Shown: positions 25,032 through 36,559 of the stretch, piece by piece | How positions within the stretch are numbered: the stretch's first letter is position 1 | Layout: each line of letters begins with the position of its first letter | Origin: Piliocolobus tephrosceles | Lineage: Eukaryota > Chordata > Mammalia > Primates > Cercopithecidae | Assembly: GCF_002776525.5 (NCBI RefSeq) | Contig: NC_045436.1 | Coordinates: 12,794,983-12,858,982, forward strand | DNA: 64,000 nucleotides | Direction of reading: 5' to 3' | Program-made: the position numbers and the translations under genes | Notes under the pieces: model-generated | What the model was told of the DNA's origin: nothing | Databases searched by the model: none | The model's input: only the letters and a program-made list of their open reading frames with translations

Positions 25032-25320
25032 TCACAATTGTCTAGTTTTATTTTAGTTGCCTTTGTTTTTAGTATTATATTCAACAAATCATTGCCAAGA
25101 ACAATGTCAAGAAGATTTTCCACTATGTTTTCTTCCACAAATTTTATGGTTTCAGGTTTTACATATAGGTATTGAAACCATTTGAGTTAATTTTTGTGTA
25201 AGGTGTAAGATAAGGGTCTGATTTCATTTCAACCATATAACTTTAAATGTGTATGTATGTGTGTTTCTGAGATTTCTATTCTGTTCATTGTTTTATAGGT
25301 CTGTTTTTATGCCAGTATTT
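25032..25320 (-). repeat. Internal L1M duplication, copy 1
   Basis: About 290 bp that recur at 25776-26060 in direct orientation, 744 bp away, with roughly 88% identity; both start tcacaattgtctag. This copy is out of order for L1. It sits between the ggattgccgaatc block (25010-25022) and the ttttttgaggaacttt block (25328-25343), which are normally adjacent. Confidence 0.8.
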
Positions 25321-25775
25321 TTAATTTTTTGAGGAACTTTCATACTACTTTCCATAGAGGCTGTTCCAGTTTACACTTCCACCAACAGTGTACGAGGGTT
25401 CCCTTTACTTCACATTCTCGCCAATATTTATTGTTTGTTTTTTGATAATAGCCATGCTAACTGGTGCAAGGTGATATGCCACTGTGGCTTTAATTTGCAT
25501 TCCCTGATGATGAGTGATATTGAGCACTTTTTCATGTATCTGTTTGCCATTTCAGTGTCTTCTGTGGAGTAATGTTTATTCAGGTCCCTTGCCTACTTTT
25601 TTTTCATAGGGTTATTATTATAATTTGCTATTTAGTTGTAGGAGTTTTCTGTATATTTTGGCTATTAACCCTTAATCAGTTATACGGTTTGCAAATACTT
25701 CTTACGTGCCACAGATTGCCTTTTCATTTTGTTCGTGGTTTCCTTTGCCATGCAGAAGCCTTAAGTTTGATATTG

Positions 25776-26060
25776 TCACAATTGTCTAGTTTTATTTTAG
25801 TTGCCTTTGCTTTTAGTATTATACTTAAGAAACCATTGCCAAGAACAATGTCAAGAAGATTATCCACTGTTTTCTTCTAAAAATATTATGGTTTCAGGTT
25901 TTACATATAGCCTTTTGAACCATTTGAGTTAATTTTTGCATATGGTGTAAGATAAGGTTCTGATTTAATTTTAACCATATAATTTTAAAAGTGTATGTGT
26001 GTGTGTTTCTGATATTTCTATTCTGCTCATTAGGTTATATGTCTGCTTTTATGGTAGTAC
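25776..26060 (-). repeat. Internal L1M duplication, copy 2 (in place)
   Basis: The partner of 25032-25320. This copy is in the expected L1 order, next to the tgccatgcagaagcc block at 25747-25761. Confidence 0.8.
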
Positions 26061-26454
26061 CATTTTGTTTTGATTACTGTAGCTTTGTAATATATTTTAA
26101 TTTTATATCATTTTGAAATCAAGAAGTATGATGCCTCCAGTTTTATTTATCTTATTCGAGATTACCTTCACTGTTCAGGATCTTTTGTGATTCAGTATGA
26201 ATTTTAGAATTGTTATTTCAATTTCTGTAAAAAATGTCATTGGGATTTTGAGAGGCACTGCATTCAATCTGTAGATCAGATTGGGTAGTATGGACATTTT
26301 ACCAATATTAATTCTTCCAATCTATGAACATGGGAAGTCTTTCTATCCTCAATTAGTTCATTAGTGTTTTATAGTTTTCAGTATACAAACCTCTACCTCA
26401 TTGGTTAAGTTTATTCCTAGGTATTTTATTTTATTTTGTGCTAATAAAATGAGA

Positions 26455-26764
26455 TTTTTTTTTTTTTAAAAAAAGACAAGGTCTCATTCTGTTGCTCAGG
26501 CTGGAGTGCAGTGGCATGGTCATGGCTCACTGCAGCCTTGACATCCCAGATTCAAGTGATCCTCTGTCTTCAGCCTCCTGAGTAGCTGGGACTACAGGAA
26601 TACCAGCACACCTGGTTGATTTTTATTTTTTAATAGAGATAAATTTTCACTATATTGCGCAGACTGGCTTAGAATTTCTGAGCTCAAGGGATTTTCCTGG
26701 ATCCATCTCTGCCTCCACCTCCTAAAAGTGCTGAGATTATAGTCATGAGCCACTATGCCCAGCC
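26455..26764 (-). mobile_element. Old Alu element (AluJ-like)
   Basis: Antisense Alu with heavy divergence from AluS/Y: ggtctcattctgttgctcag, cactgcagccttgacatccc, and gagctcaaggga near the left-monomer end are J-type features. It interrupts the L1M. Confidence 0.9.
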
Positions 26765-26835
26765 AAGATTATTTCCTTAATTTCGTTTTTGGATAGTTTG
26801 TTGTTAATATGTATATATATATACACACACACATA

Positions 26836-26905
26836 TGAATCAAGAAGAAATAGAACACATGAAACTAGCAATAAAAGAAAAAAGGAATTAATAATCTAAA
26901 TTTTC
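26836..26905 (+). mobile_element. L1M inverted 5' portion, first piece
   Basis: Plus-strand ORF2 sequence (gaatcaagaagaaatagaac) that continues after the L1PB at 34008. A TA/CA run at 26813-26834 marks the inversion joint with the minus-strand part. Confidence 0.75.
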
Positions 26906-27757
26906 TTTTTTTACATTTCTTTTATTATTTTTTATTTTATTTTTATTTCTTCTAATAAAAAAATGGGATACATGTGCAGAGAGTGCAGGTTTGTTGCATA
27001 GGTACACGTATGGCATGGTGGTTTGCTGACCTATTGACCCATCCTCTAAGTTTCCCCCCCCCACCCCCATCTGGTGTATGTTATTCCCATCTCTGTGTCC
27101 ATGTGTTCTTAATGTTCAACTCCCACATATAAGTGAGAAAATGTGGTATTTGGTTTTCTGCTCCTGTGTTAGTTTACTGAAGATGATGGTTTCCTTCTTC
27201 ATACATGTCCCTGCAAAGGACATGATCTCATTCCTTTTTATGGCTGCATAGTATTCCATGATGTATATGTACCAGATTCCTTTATTCAGTCTATCATTGA
27301 TGGCATTTGGGTTGGTTCCAAGTCTTTGTTATTGTAAATAGTGTTGCAATAAATATATATGTGCATGTGTATTTACAGTAGATTGACTTATAATCATTTG
27401 GGTAATGAGATTGCTGGGTCAAATGGTATTCATGGTTCTAGATCCTTGAAGAACTGCTATACTGTCTTCGACAATGGTTGAACTAATTTACATTCACACC
27501 AACAATATAAAAGCATTTATATTTCTCCACGGATTCACCAACATCTATTGTCTCCTGACTTTTTACTAATTGCCATTCTGACTGGTGTGAGATGGCATCT
27601 CATTGTGGTTTTGATTTGCATTTCTCTGATGATCAGTGATGTTAAGCTTTTTTCATGTTTGTTAGCCTCATAAATGTCTTCTTTTGAGAAGTGTCTTTGC
27701 CCACGTTTTGATGGAGTTGTTTTTTTTTTTTTTTTTCTTTTTTTGAAAATATGTTTG

Positions 27758-28065
27758 GTCAGGCACAGTGGATCACGCATAATTCCAGAACTTTGGGAGG
27801 CCGAGGTGGGCAGATCACGAGGTTAAGGGACCGAGATCATCCTGGCTAACACAGTGAAACCCCATCTCTACTAAAAATACAATAAATTAGCTGGGTGTGG
27901 TGACAGGCACCTGTAGTACTAGCCACTCAGGAGGCTGAGGCAGGAGAATGGCGTGAACCTGGGAGGCAGAGCTTGCAGTGAGCTGAGATTGCACCACTGC
28001 ACTCCAGCCTAGGCAACAGAGCGAGATTCTCTCAAAAAAAAAAAAAAAAAAAAGAAGACGAAAAG
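27758..28065 (+). mobile_element. AluY element inside L1PB
   Basis: Sense-orientation AluY (gcagatcacgagg, ggagaatggcgtgaacctgg) with a tail at 28034-28055 extended into G/A-rich repeat. The flanks aaaatatgttt (left) and aaaaaatgttt (right) are a plausible target duplication. It splits the L1PB ORF2 3' region. Confidence 0.93.
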
Positions 28066-30850
28066 GAAAAAAGAAAAAAAAAATGTTTAAGTTCCTTATA
28101 AATTCTGGATATTAGACCTTTGGGTAAATTGCAAATTTTTTTCTCCCATTCTGTAGGTTGCCTGTTCACTCTGATGATAGTTTCTTTTGCTATGCAGAAG
28201 CCCTTTAGTTTAATTAGATCCCATTTATCAATTTTGACTTTTGCTGCAATTGCTTTTGGCATATTTGTCATGAAAGTCTTTGCCCATGACTATGTCCTGA
28301 ATGGTATTGCCTAGGTTTTCCTCGAGGGATTTTATGACTTTAGGTTTTACATTTAAGTCTTTAATCCATCTTGAGTTAATTTTTGTATAAGGTGTAAGGA
28401 AGGGGTTCCATTTCTGTTTTCTGCTTATGGCTAGCCATTTTTCCCAGCATCATTTACTGAATGGGAGATTCTTTCCCCATTGCTTGTTTTTGTCAGGTTT
28501 GTCAAAGATGAGACGATTGTAGATGTGTTGTATTATTTCTGAGGTCTCTGTTCTGCTCCATTGGTCTGTAGGTCTGTTTTGGTACTGGTGCCACGCTGTT
28601 TTGGTTCCTGTAGCCTTGTGATATAGTTTCAAATCAGGTAACGTGATGCCTCCAACTTTGTTCTTTTTGCCTTGGATTGTCTTGGCTATACAGGGTCTTC
28701 TTTGATTCCCTGTGAAATTTAAAATAGCTTTTTCTAATTCTGAGAAGAATGTCAATGCTTCAATGCTTGTTGGGAATAGCACTGAATCTAAATTACTTTG
28801 GGCAATATGATCATTTTCATGATATTGGTTCTTCCTATCCATGAGGATGGAATGTTTTTCCATTTGTTCGTGTCCTCTCTTATCTCCTTGAGCAGTGTTT
28901 TGTTGTTCTCCTTGAAGAGGTCCTTCACATCCCTTGTTGGCTGTATTCATTGGTATTTTATCTCTTTGTAGTGACTGTGAATGGCAGGTCATTCATGATT
29001 TGGCTCACTACCTGCTTACTATTGGTGTAAAGGAATGCTTGTTATTTTTCTACACTCATTTGTTATCCTGAGAATTTGCTGAAGTTGCTTATCAGTTCAA
29101 TAAACTTTTAGGCTGAGATAATGGGGTTTTCTAAATGTAAAATCATGTCGTCTGCAAACAGAGACAACTTGACTTCCTCTCTTCCTATTTGAATACCGTT
29201 TATTTCTTTCTCTTGCCTGATTGCCCTGGCCAGAATTTCCAGTACAATGCTGAATAGGAGTGGTGAGAGAGGGCATCCTTGTCTTGTACTGGTTTTCAAA
29301 GGGAATGCTCCCAGTTTTTGCCCATTCAATGTGATATTGGCTGTAGGCTTGTCATAAATAGCTCTTATTATTTTGAGATATATTCCATCAATACCTAGTT
29401 TATTGAGAGTTTTTAACAAGAAGCGATGTTGAATTTTATCAAAGGCCTTTTCTGCATATATTGAGATAATCATGTGGCTTTTGTCTTTGGTTCTGTTTAT
29501 GTGATGGATTATGTTTATCAATTTGCATATGTTGGACCGGCCTTGCATCCTAGGGGTGAAGCCAACTTGATCACGGTGGCTAAGTTTTTTGATACGCTGC
29601 TGGATTCAGTTTGCCAGTATTTTATTGAGGATTTTTGCATCGATGTTCATCAGGGATATTGGCCTGGCATTTTATTTTTTTGTTGTGTCTCTTCCTGGTT
29701 TTGGTATCAGGATGATGCTAGCTTCATATAATGAGTTAGGGAGGAGTCCCTCCTTTTCAGTTGTTTGGAATAGTTTCAGAAGGAATGGTACCAGCTCCTC
29801 TTTGTATTTCAGCTGTGAATTCAGCTGTGAATCTATGTGGTCCTGGGCTTTTTTTGGTTGGAAGGCTATTAATTATTGTCTCAATTTCAGAGCTTGTTAT
29901 TGGCCTATTCAGGGATTTAGCTTCTTCCTCGTTTAGTCTTGGTAGGGTGTATACATTCAGGAACTTATCCATTTCCTCTAGGTTTTCTACTTTATTTACA
30001 TAGTGGTGTTTACAGTATTGATGGCAGTTTGCATTTCTGCAGGATCAGTGGTGATAGCCCCTTTATCATTTATTATTGTGTCTATTTCATTCATCTCTCT
30101 CTTCTTTATTAGTCTAACTAGTGGTCTATTTTGTTATCTTTTTCAAAAAAACAGTTCCTGGATTTGTTGATTTTTTGGAGTGTTTTTTTCTGTGTGTGCC
30201 TCTATCTCCTTCAATTCTTCTCTGGTCTTTTTTCTTGTCTTCTGCTAGCTTTTGGATAAGTTTGCTCTTGCCTCTCTCTCTAGCTCTTTTAATCGTGATG
30301 TTTGATTGTGATGTTGATTTCAGATCTTTCCAGCTTGCCGATGTGGACATTTAGTGGTATAAATTTTCCTCTTAACACTGCTTTGGCTATGTCCCAGAGA
30401 TTCTGATAGGTTGTCTCTTTGTTCTCATTGGTTTCAAAGAACTTACTGATTTCTGCCTTACTTTTATTATTTACCCAGGAGTAATTCAGGAGCAGGTTGT
30501 TCAATTTCCATGAAATTGTGTGGTTTTGAGTTAGTTTCCTAATCCTGAGTTCTAATTTGATTGCACTGTGGTCTGAGAGACTGTTATTAGTTCAGTTCTT
30601 TTCCATTTGCTGAGGAGTGTTTTACTTCCTATTATGTGGTCAATTTTAGAATAAGTGCCATGTGGCACTGAGAAGAATGTATATTCTGTTGATTTGGGGT
30701 AGACAGTTGTGTAGATGTCTACTAGGTCTATTTTATCCAGAGCTGAGTTCAAGTCCTGAATATCCTTGTTAATTTTCTGTCTCATTGATCTGTCTAATAC
30801 TGACAGTTGGGTGTTAAAGTCTCCCACTATTATTGTGTGGGAGTCTAAGT

Positions 30851-31171
30851 CTCTTTGTAGGTCTCTCTCTTTTGAGACTGAGTATCACTCTATTGCCCAG
30901 GCTGGAGTGCAGTGCCCCGGTCTCAGCTTACTCCAACCTCTCTTTCCTGGGTTCAAGCAATTCTTTTGCTCCAGTTTCCCAAGAAGCTGGGATTACAGGT
31001 ATGTGCCACCACATCTGGCCAATTTTTTGTATTTTTAGTAGAGGCAGGTTTTCACCACGTTTGCTAGGCTGGTCTCGAACTCCTTACTTCAGGTGATTCA
31101 CCTTCCTCTCCCTCCTAAAGTGCTGGGATTACAGATGTGAGCCACTGTGCCCAGCCTCTTTGTAGGTCTCT
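30851..31171 (-). mobile_element. Alu element with perfect 16-bp target duplication
   Basis: Antisense Alu body at 30867-31155. The duplication ctctttgtaggtctct is identical at 30851-30866 and 31156-31171. The Alu has many changes and almost no T run left, so it is an older S/J-type copy. It lies in the L1PB endonuclease region. Confidence 0.95.
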
Positions 31172-31631
31172 AAGTACTTGTTTTTTGAATCTGGATGCTC
31201 CTGTCTTGGGTGCATATATACTTAGAATAGTTAGCTCTTCTTGTTGAATTGTTCCCTTTACTGTTATGTAATGCCATTCTTTGTCTTTTTTTATTTTTGT
31301 TGGTTTAAAGTCTGTTTTGTCAGACACTAGGATTGCAACCCCTGCTATTTTTTGCTTTCCATTTGCTTGTTAAATTTTCCTCCATCCCTCTATTTTGAGC
31401 CTGTGTGTGTCTTTGCATGTAAGATGGGTCTCCTGAATACAGCACACTGATGGGTCTAGACTCCTTATCCAATTTGCCAGTGTGTGTCTTTTAATTGGGT
31501 CATTTAGCCCATTTACATTTAAGGTTAGTATTGTTATGTGTGCATTTGATCCTGTCATTATGATGCTATTTGGTTATTTTGCATATTAGTTGATGCAGTT
31601 TCTTCATAGTTTTTATATTTTGGTGTGCTTT

Positions 31632-32690
31632 TTATAATGTTGGTGTGTAGTCATTGGTCTTTATATTCTGCTTTGTTTTTGCAGTGGTTGGTACAGGTTT
31701 TTTCTTTCCATATTTAGTGCTTCTTTCAAGAGCTCTTGCAGGGGAGGCCTGTTGGCAACGAAATCCCTCAGCATTTGCTTGTCTGGAAAGGATTTTATTT
31801 CCCCTTCGTTTATGAAGCTTAGTTTGGCTGGATATGAGATTCTGGGTTGAAAATATTTTTTCTTTAAGAATGTTGAATATTGGCCCCCACTCTCTTCTGG
31901 CTTCTAGAGTTTCTGCTAAGAGGTCTGCTGTTAGTCTGATGGGCTTCCCTTTGTAAGTGACCTGTCCTTTCTCTCTGGCTGCTCTTAACAATTTTTCCTT
32001 CATTTCAACCTTGGAGAATCTGATGATTAGGTATCTTGGGGTTGATCTTCTCATGGAGTATCTTAGTAATGTTCTCTGTATTCCCTGAATTTGCATGTTG
32101 GCCTGTCTTGCTAGGTTGGGGAAGTTCTCCTGGATAATATCGTGAAGTGTGTTTTCCAGCTTGTTTCCATTCTCCCTGTCTCCTTCAGGTACTCCAATCA
32201 ATTGTAGGTTTGGTCTTTTTATGAAGTCCCATATTTCTTGGAGGCTTTGTTCATTCCCTTTCATTCTGTTCTCTCTATTCTTGTCTGCATGTCTTATTTC
32301 AGAAAGGTGGTCTTCAAACTCTTAATATGCTTTCTTCCACTTGGTCGATTTGGCTGTTGATACTTGTGAATGCTTCATGAAGTTCTTGTGCTATGTTTTT
32401 CAACTCCATCAGGTTGTTTGTGTTCCTCTCTAAACTGGTTATTCTAGTTAGCAATTCCTCTAACCATTTATCAAAGTTCTTAACTTCTTTGCATTGGGTT
32501 AGAACATGTTCCTTTAGCTCATTGTAATTTTTTTATTACCTATCTTCTGAAGCCTACTACTGTCAGTTCATCCATCTGATCCTCCATCCAGTTCTACACC
32601 CTTGATGGAGAGACACTGCAATCATTTGGAGAAGAGGCACTCTGGCCTTTTGGGTTTTCAGCATTGTTTCATTGATTCTTTCTCAACTTT
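31632..32690 (-). pseudogene. L1PB ORF1 pseudogene
   Basis: Remnant of the L1 RNA-binding chaperone. The open frame 31632-32264 (210 codons) holds the central RRM-like and C-terminal domains: NEQSLQEIWDFIKRPNLQLI, IIQENFPNLARQANMQIQ, LIIRFSKVEMKEKLLRAARE, TADLLAETLEARREWGPIF. The N-terminal coiled-coil region lies at about 32270-32690, broken by stops. In the intact family ORF1p forms trimers that coat L1 RNA. The 3' end is altered and likely runs past the ancestral stop. Confidence 0.9.
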
Positions 32691-32699
32691 CTGAGTTTG

Positions 32700-34007
32700 T
32701 CTAGTTTCAGTCTTTGAGGCTGCTGATCCTTAGATGGGGTTTTTGTGGAGGTCTTTTTGTTGTTGTTGATGCTGTTGTTGTCACTTTCCGCTTGTTTGTT
32801 TTTCTTTCAATATTCAGATCCCTCTTCTGTAGAGCTGCTGCAGTTTGCTGGGGGTTCACTTCAGGCCCTATTCATCTGATTCACTGCCATGCCTGGAGAT
32901 GTCACTGAGGAATTCTGGAGAGCAGCAAAGATGGGTGCCTGCTCCTTCTTCCGGGACCTCTGACCTGGAGGGGCACCAACCTGAGGCCAGCAGAATTGTT
33001 TCTGTATAGGATGTCTGACAAATCCTGTTGGAGGATCTCACCCAGCTGGGTGGCATGTAGAGCAGGACTTGTTTACTGAAGCACTTTGTCCCTTCGTGGA
33101 GAGGGTATGTTTTGCTGGGGGGAAACCCACTCATCTTGGCTGCCTGGATTCCGCAGAACTACCAGAAGGAGAGGCTAAGTCTGCTGGTCTGCAGAAACTG
33201 TGGCCACCCCTTTCTCTAGGGGCTCAGGCCCCGGGAAATCCGGATTCTGTCCCTGTGCCTCTGGCTGGAGTTATTGGAGATCTTGCAGGGAAGCCCTGCC
33301 CACTGAGGAAGGATGGGTCAGGGTTAGACCTGAAGACACACTCTGGCCACAGACTGCCACAGCTGGTCTGTTGGGTTGTGGGGACAAGTCTCGGGATCAA
33401 TCCAGCCTCCCTGGCTCCAGCAGCTGAAAAGTGCAGCCTGGAGCTATAGAAATGGGTGCCACCCTTCCCCTGCCCAGGAGGCTTAGTGTGTTAGGCAGTT
33501 TCAAGTCCCAGTGCTGGCCGCTGCTGCTCCCCAAAGGAACTCAAAAAGCTTAGACAGCAGGCAGCGGCAGCCATTGCTGGTCGCCCCTCCCGCAGGAGTT
33601 CAGTAGGTTTCAGCAGATTCCAGCTAAGAGGCTGTAAGGATCTGTGCATTCTGGGATTGGTATGATAGGCTCCTGTGGCGTGGGTTCAGGAATGGGATCT
33701 TCTGATCCACAGGTTGCACAGTTCCACGGGAAAAGCAGTTTCCCTGGCTGGATAGTGCGCTCACTCACCGCCTCCCTTGGCTGGGAGGATGGCTTCCCCT
33801 TCCCCATGTGGCTCTCAGGTGGGCGCTGCACCTCACTTCTCCTCCTTCTCTCGGTGGGTAATGCCGGCCTTCTAGTCAATTTTGATGACAGAACCTGTAT
33901 ACTTTGGTTGCTGGTGAAGGATTCAGATGCTTATTATGTTTTTTTTTTTTTTCATGGGAGCCTCCAAATACCGTTGCTTCTAGTCTGCCATCTTGGCCCC
34001 ATTCCCG
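32700..34007 (-). promoter_or_regulatory. L1PB 5' UTR (ancestral promoter region)
   Basis: About 1.3 kb of relatively GC-rich sequence between the ORF1 start and the 5' end. In the family this UTR carries an internal sense promoter and, in some subfamilies, an antisense one. Here that would fire toward lower coordinates (sense) or out to the right (antisense). It is old and mutated; activity is not implied. Confidence 0.6.
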
Positions 34008-34126
34008 TAATCAAAATTTTCAAACAAAGAAAAGCCCAGGACCAGAAGGCTTTACAGGTGAACTCTACCAAATATTTAAAGAACATTTAAAACAAACTCT
34101 TCCAAAAAATAGAATAAAGAACACTT
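34008..34126 (+). mobile_element. L1M inverted 5' portion, second piece
   Basis: ORF2 text resumes exactly at the L1PB target duplication: aagaaaagcccaggaccaga (34027-34046), then ctctaccaaatatttaaaga. Confidence 0.85.
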
Positions 34127-34488
34127 CTTATGAGCTAAATGTTTGTGTTCTCCCTCAAATTTATATAATGAAATCATAAACCCCAATGTAATGTGTTAAT
34201 AGGTGGGGCCTTTGGGAAGTAACTAGTTTATGAGGTGAGAGCCTCATCAATAGGATTAATACCCTTATAAAAGGGACTCCCATGAGGTCTCTAGTTCTTC
34301 CTACAATGTGAGGATACAACAAGGGGTCAGCAGTCTGATTCCCAAAAGGGGACCTTCACCAGAATCTGACCATGGTGGCATTTCTATCTTGGATTTCTAG
34401 CCCCCTGAACTGTGAGAAATAAATTTCTGTTTTTTATAAACCACCCAGTCTATGGTCTTTGTTTTAATTGCCTGAACCAAGACAATTC
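34127..34488 (+). mobile_element. MLT1/MST-type MaLR solo LTR
   Basis: Sense LTR: ctccctcaaatttatataat, ccccaatgtaatgtgttaat, aggtggggcctttgggaagt, ccttcaccagaatctgacc, gtgagaaataaatttctg near the polyadenylation site, ending around ttgcctgaacca. It splits the L1M; L1 text aacacttct on the left resumes as aattccaaac on the right. Confidence 0.88.
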
Positions 34489-34542
34489 CAAACCATCTTA
34501 TGAGGTCAGCATTGCCCTGGTACCAAAGTCAGAAAAAATGTA
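34489..34542 (+). mobile_element. L1M inverted 5' portion, third piece
   Basis: A short L1M ORF2 segment between the two LTRs: catcttatgaggtcagcatt, then gccctggtaccaaagtcag. Confidence 0.8.
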
Positions 34543-34930
34543 CCGTTTTAGTCTGTTTAGTGTTGCTATACAGGAATACCTGAGGCTGAGTAATTTATAA
34601 AGAAAAGAAGTTTGGTTGGCCCAGCGTTCTGCAGACTGTACAAGAGGCATGGTGCCAGCATCTGCTACTGGTGAGGGCCTCAGGCTGCTTCCTCATAAGG
34701 CAGAAGGCACAGGAGAACTGGCATGTACAGAGATCACATGGCAAGAGACAAAGCAAGAAACAGTGGAAAATGCCAGGTTCTTTTCAACTGCCAGCTATGG
34801 TGGAAACTAGTAGAGCTAGAATTCACTCGCTACCACGAGAATGGCACCAAGCCATTCATAAGGGATCTGCCCACATGACCAAACATTTCCCGCTAGGTCC
34901 TACTGTGAGACCAAATATCAAATGTTGACA
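34543..34930 (-). mobile_element. MaLR solo LTR (MST/MLT-like)
   Basis: Antisense LTR. Plus-strand landmarks are cctgaggctgagtaatttat, gcatggtgccagcatctgct, gtgagggcctcaggctgctt, gagatcacatggcaagaga, caccaagccattcataag. No internal region. Confidence 0.85.
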
Positions 34931-35595
34931 GCAGACACTGCAACAAAAAGTAACATACAGGACAATATCCCTGATGAACATGGATGCAAAAGTCCTCAAC
35001 AAAATATTAGAAAATCAAATTAAATAGCACATTAGAAGGACCCAAGTGGGATTTCACTCTGGGATACAAGCCATTTCAACCTACACAAATCGATAACTGC
35101 GGTCCATCACATTAACAAACTGAAGGATAAAATCACAAGATCATCTAATTAGATGTGAAAAAGCATTTGCCAGTTCAACACTATTTTATGGTAAATACCC
35201 TAAATGAATTCTGTGTAGAATTACTCAACACAATAAAGGCCATGTATGAAAAGTCCACAGCTAACATCATACTCACTGGGGGAAACTGAAAGCTTTTCCT
35301 CTAAGATCTGTCAAAAAGCAAGGATTCACACATTTGCCACTTCTGTTCAATATAATACTAAAAGTCCCAGCTAGAGCTATTAAGAGGAAAAGGGAAGAAA
35401 AGTTATCTAAATAAGAGAGGAAGAAATAAAATTGTTTGCCAACGACATGATCTTATATGTAAAAAGCCCTAAAGACACTCCCCCCCGCACTGAAAAAAAC
35501 AATCTATTAGAACTAATTAATGAACTCAATATAAGTTGCAGGCTACAAAATCAAAATCAACATATAAATATAACTTTCTTTGCAGTGTCAAAAAA
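34931..35595 (+). mobile_element. L1M inverted 5' portion, last piece
   Basis: ORF2 text from the RT domain: aatatccctgatgaacatgg (34964-34983), agtccacagctaacatcata, and a mutated catalytic box that reads FAND in place of FADD (35435-35446). It ends near 35590 at the point in ORF2 where the minus-strand part at 26.8 kb begins, as expected for a twin-primed inversion. Confidence 0.85.
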
Positions 35596-36559
35596 AAGAT
35601 GTTGGCATTTAGCATCTGTTTTTATTTCAGGTTGAGTTTGATTCTTTTTGTTTCTCTAATTTATTTCTTCTTTTTTTTACATGACATGTACCTTTAAACA
35701 AAATTGTAATATTGTAATTAGTAATCAGTCAGTAGACTGAAAAAGATACTTATATTTTGACCATTGCATATATTTTTAAATATACTATTATTTCACTTAC
35801 CTTTTAAAAATCTGCACTTTTATTACGTGTAACATACACATTTCCTCTTTTGATTGCCCTTAAAATTTCCCATGTCTGTCTTTATATTTTAGCCTTTTCA
35901 AAACAGGAATTATGGCTGGATCTTCTCAGCTTCTGCAGAAATATCTAGCTCAGACCTTGTATTCAATAATTGTTTCATAATTGTTGAATAAATTGAATCC
36001 AAATGGTTCAGTATGTACATAAAACTTTATTGTTATTATCATTCCTAATTATTTCTTTCAGAACATATTTAATCATGTCTTTAAAGCTGTTTATGTATTA
36101 GTTCATTCTATAAATATTTTAATAGTATTTGAATAAGGAATTGACTCTTCTCAATGAAGTAGCAACAGCTGTCTAGTCCTCTGTGTCTGCATCAGTTTTC
36201 CTAAACATGGCTAAGGGCTTCCATTTCTAAATTTTAAGCAAATGTCAGATCCATGGGCTGCGATCTGAGATTGTGCTATTATTTTGTCTTCATGCTCTTG
36301 TATGACAAATTTCAGAATGAGGTGGAAAGAAAGTTTTTTACTAATTTAAAAAAATACACATTTTGATTTTCAGAGTAGTTTACTTCATGAGACATACATA
36401 TCAGAAGCATCTGTTGTAGTCTGAAGCCTTGAGTCTCACTCTGAATTCTTGTTTCCTCATCTGAAAAAGTGAATATCTATGCCTAGGCAACACAAGACTG
36501 CTATGTTGATTTGTTTGTGAAAATATTAAAACACTACAGAACTATGAAATGCCACTAAT
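35596..36559. other. Intergenic; probable L2 3' end
   Basis: No gene. 35885-36000 (ttctgcagaaatatctagct, then cttgtattcaataattg and ttgttgaataaattgaat) resembles the 3' end of an L2 LINE. Confidence 0.45.

Larger units (their letters stand above)
24480..26834 (-). mobile_element. Old L1M element, 3' portion
   Basis: Reading the minus strand, this holds the 3' UTR and the C-terminal half of ORF2 of an L1M (L1MA-like) element. Plus-strand landmarks are cccagcccttaacaaccacc (24654-24673), ttcacttaacatattgtcct (24761-24780), ggctgaataatatcctattg (24831-24850), and tgaataatgctgcaatgaac (24931-24950). It contains an internal 290-bp duplication and an old Alu. Its 5' portion lies to the right in opposite orientation (26836-35590), the hallmark of twin priming. 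Confidence 0.85.
27240..31558 (-). pseudogene. L1PB ORF2 pseudogene
   Basis: Remnant of the L1 endonuclease/reverse transcriptase. The start is at 31556-31558, and the endonuclease N-terminus reads HITILTLNVNGLNDPIKRH, with CCIQETHL after it (minus strand, 31370-31558). Later pieces are at 30552-30827 (MGDFNTQLSVLDRS, endonuclease), 29757-29972, and 29108-29548. The last is a 146-codon open part of the RT domain with TRQGCPLSPLLFSIVLE and the catalytic LFADDM (FADD codons at 29147-29158). An Alu at 30867-31155 splits the endonuclease region and an AluY at 27758-28065 splits the 3' part. Stops and frameshifts occur between the pieces. It cannot make a working enzyme. Confidence 0.93.
26906..34007 (-). 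mobile_element. Full-length L1 element (L1PB-like)
   Basis: The whole element lies on the minus strand. The 3' end with a degraded A tail is at the left (26906-26950) and the 5' start (rc ggggccaagatggcagac) is at the right (33983-34000). Target duplications taatctaaattttc (26892-26905) and taatcaaaattttc (34008-34021) differ at one base. Without its two Alus it is about 6.5 kb, the full L1 length. It carries a 5' UTR, ORF1 and ORF2, all mutated. It inserted into L1M ORF2. Confidence 0.93.

Noticed and set aside
25572..25880. 102-codon frame rich in hydrophobic residues
   Set aside because: It is antisense L1M sequence; T-rich strands give hydrophobic translations.
29474..30354. Several plus-strand frames with membrane-like translations
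   Set aside because: They are the reverse strand of L1PB ORF2.
33069..34090. Protein genes of 126 and 148 codons on the plus strand
   Set aside because: Both lie antisense in the L1PB 5' UTR; their composition follows the GC-rich UTR and no domain is seen.
34127..34930. An endogenous retrovirus with internal genes between two LTRs
   Set aside because: The two LTRs are in opposite orientation, of different subfamilies, and separated by 54 bp of L1M sequence, so they are two solo LTRs.
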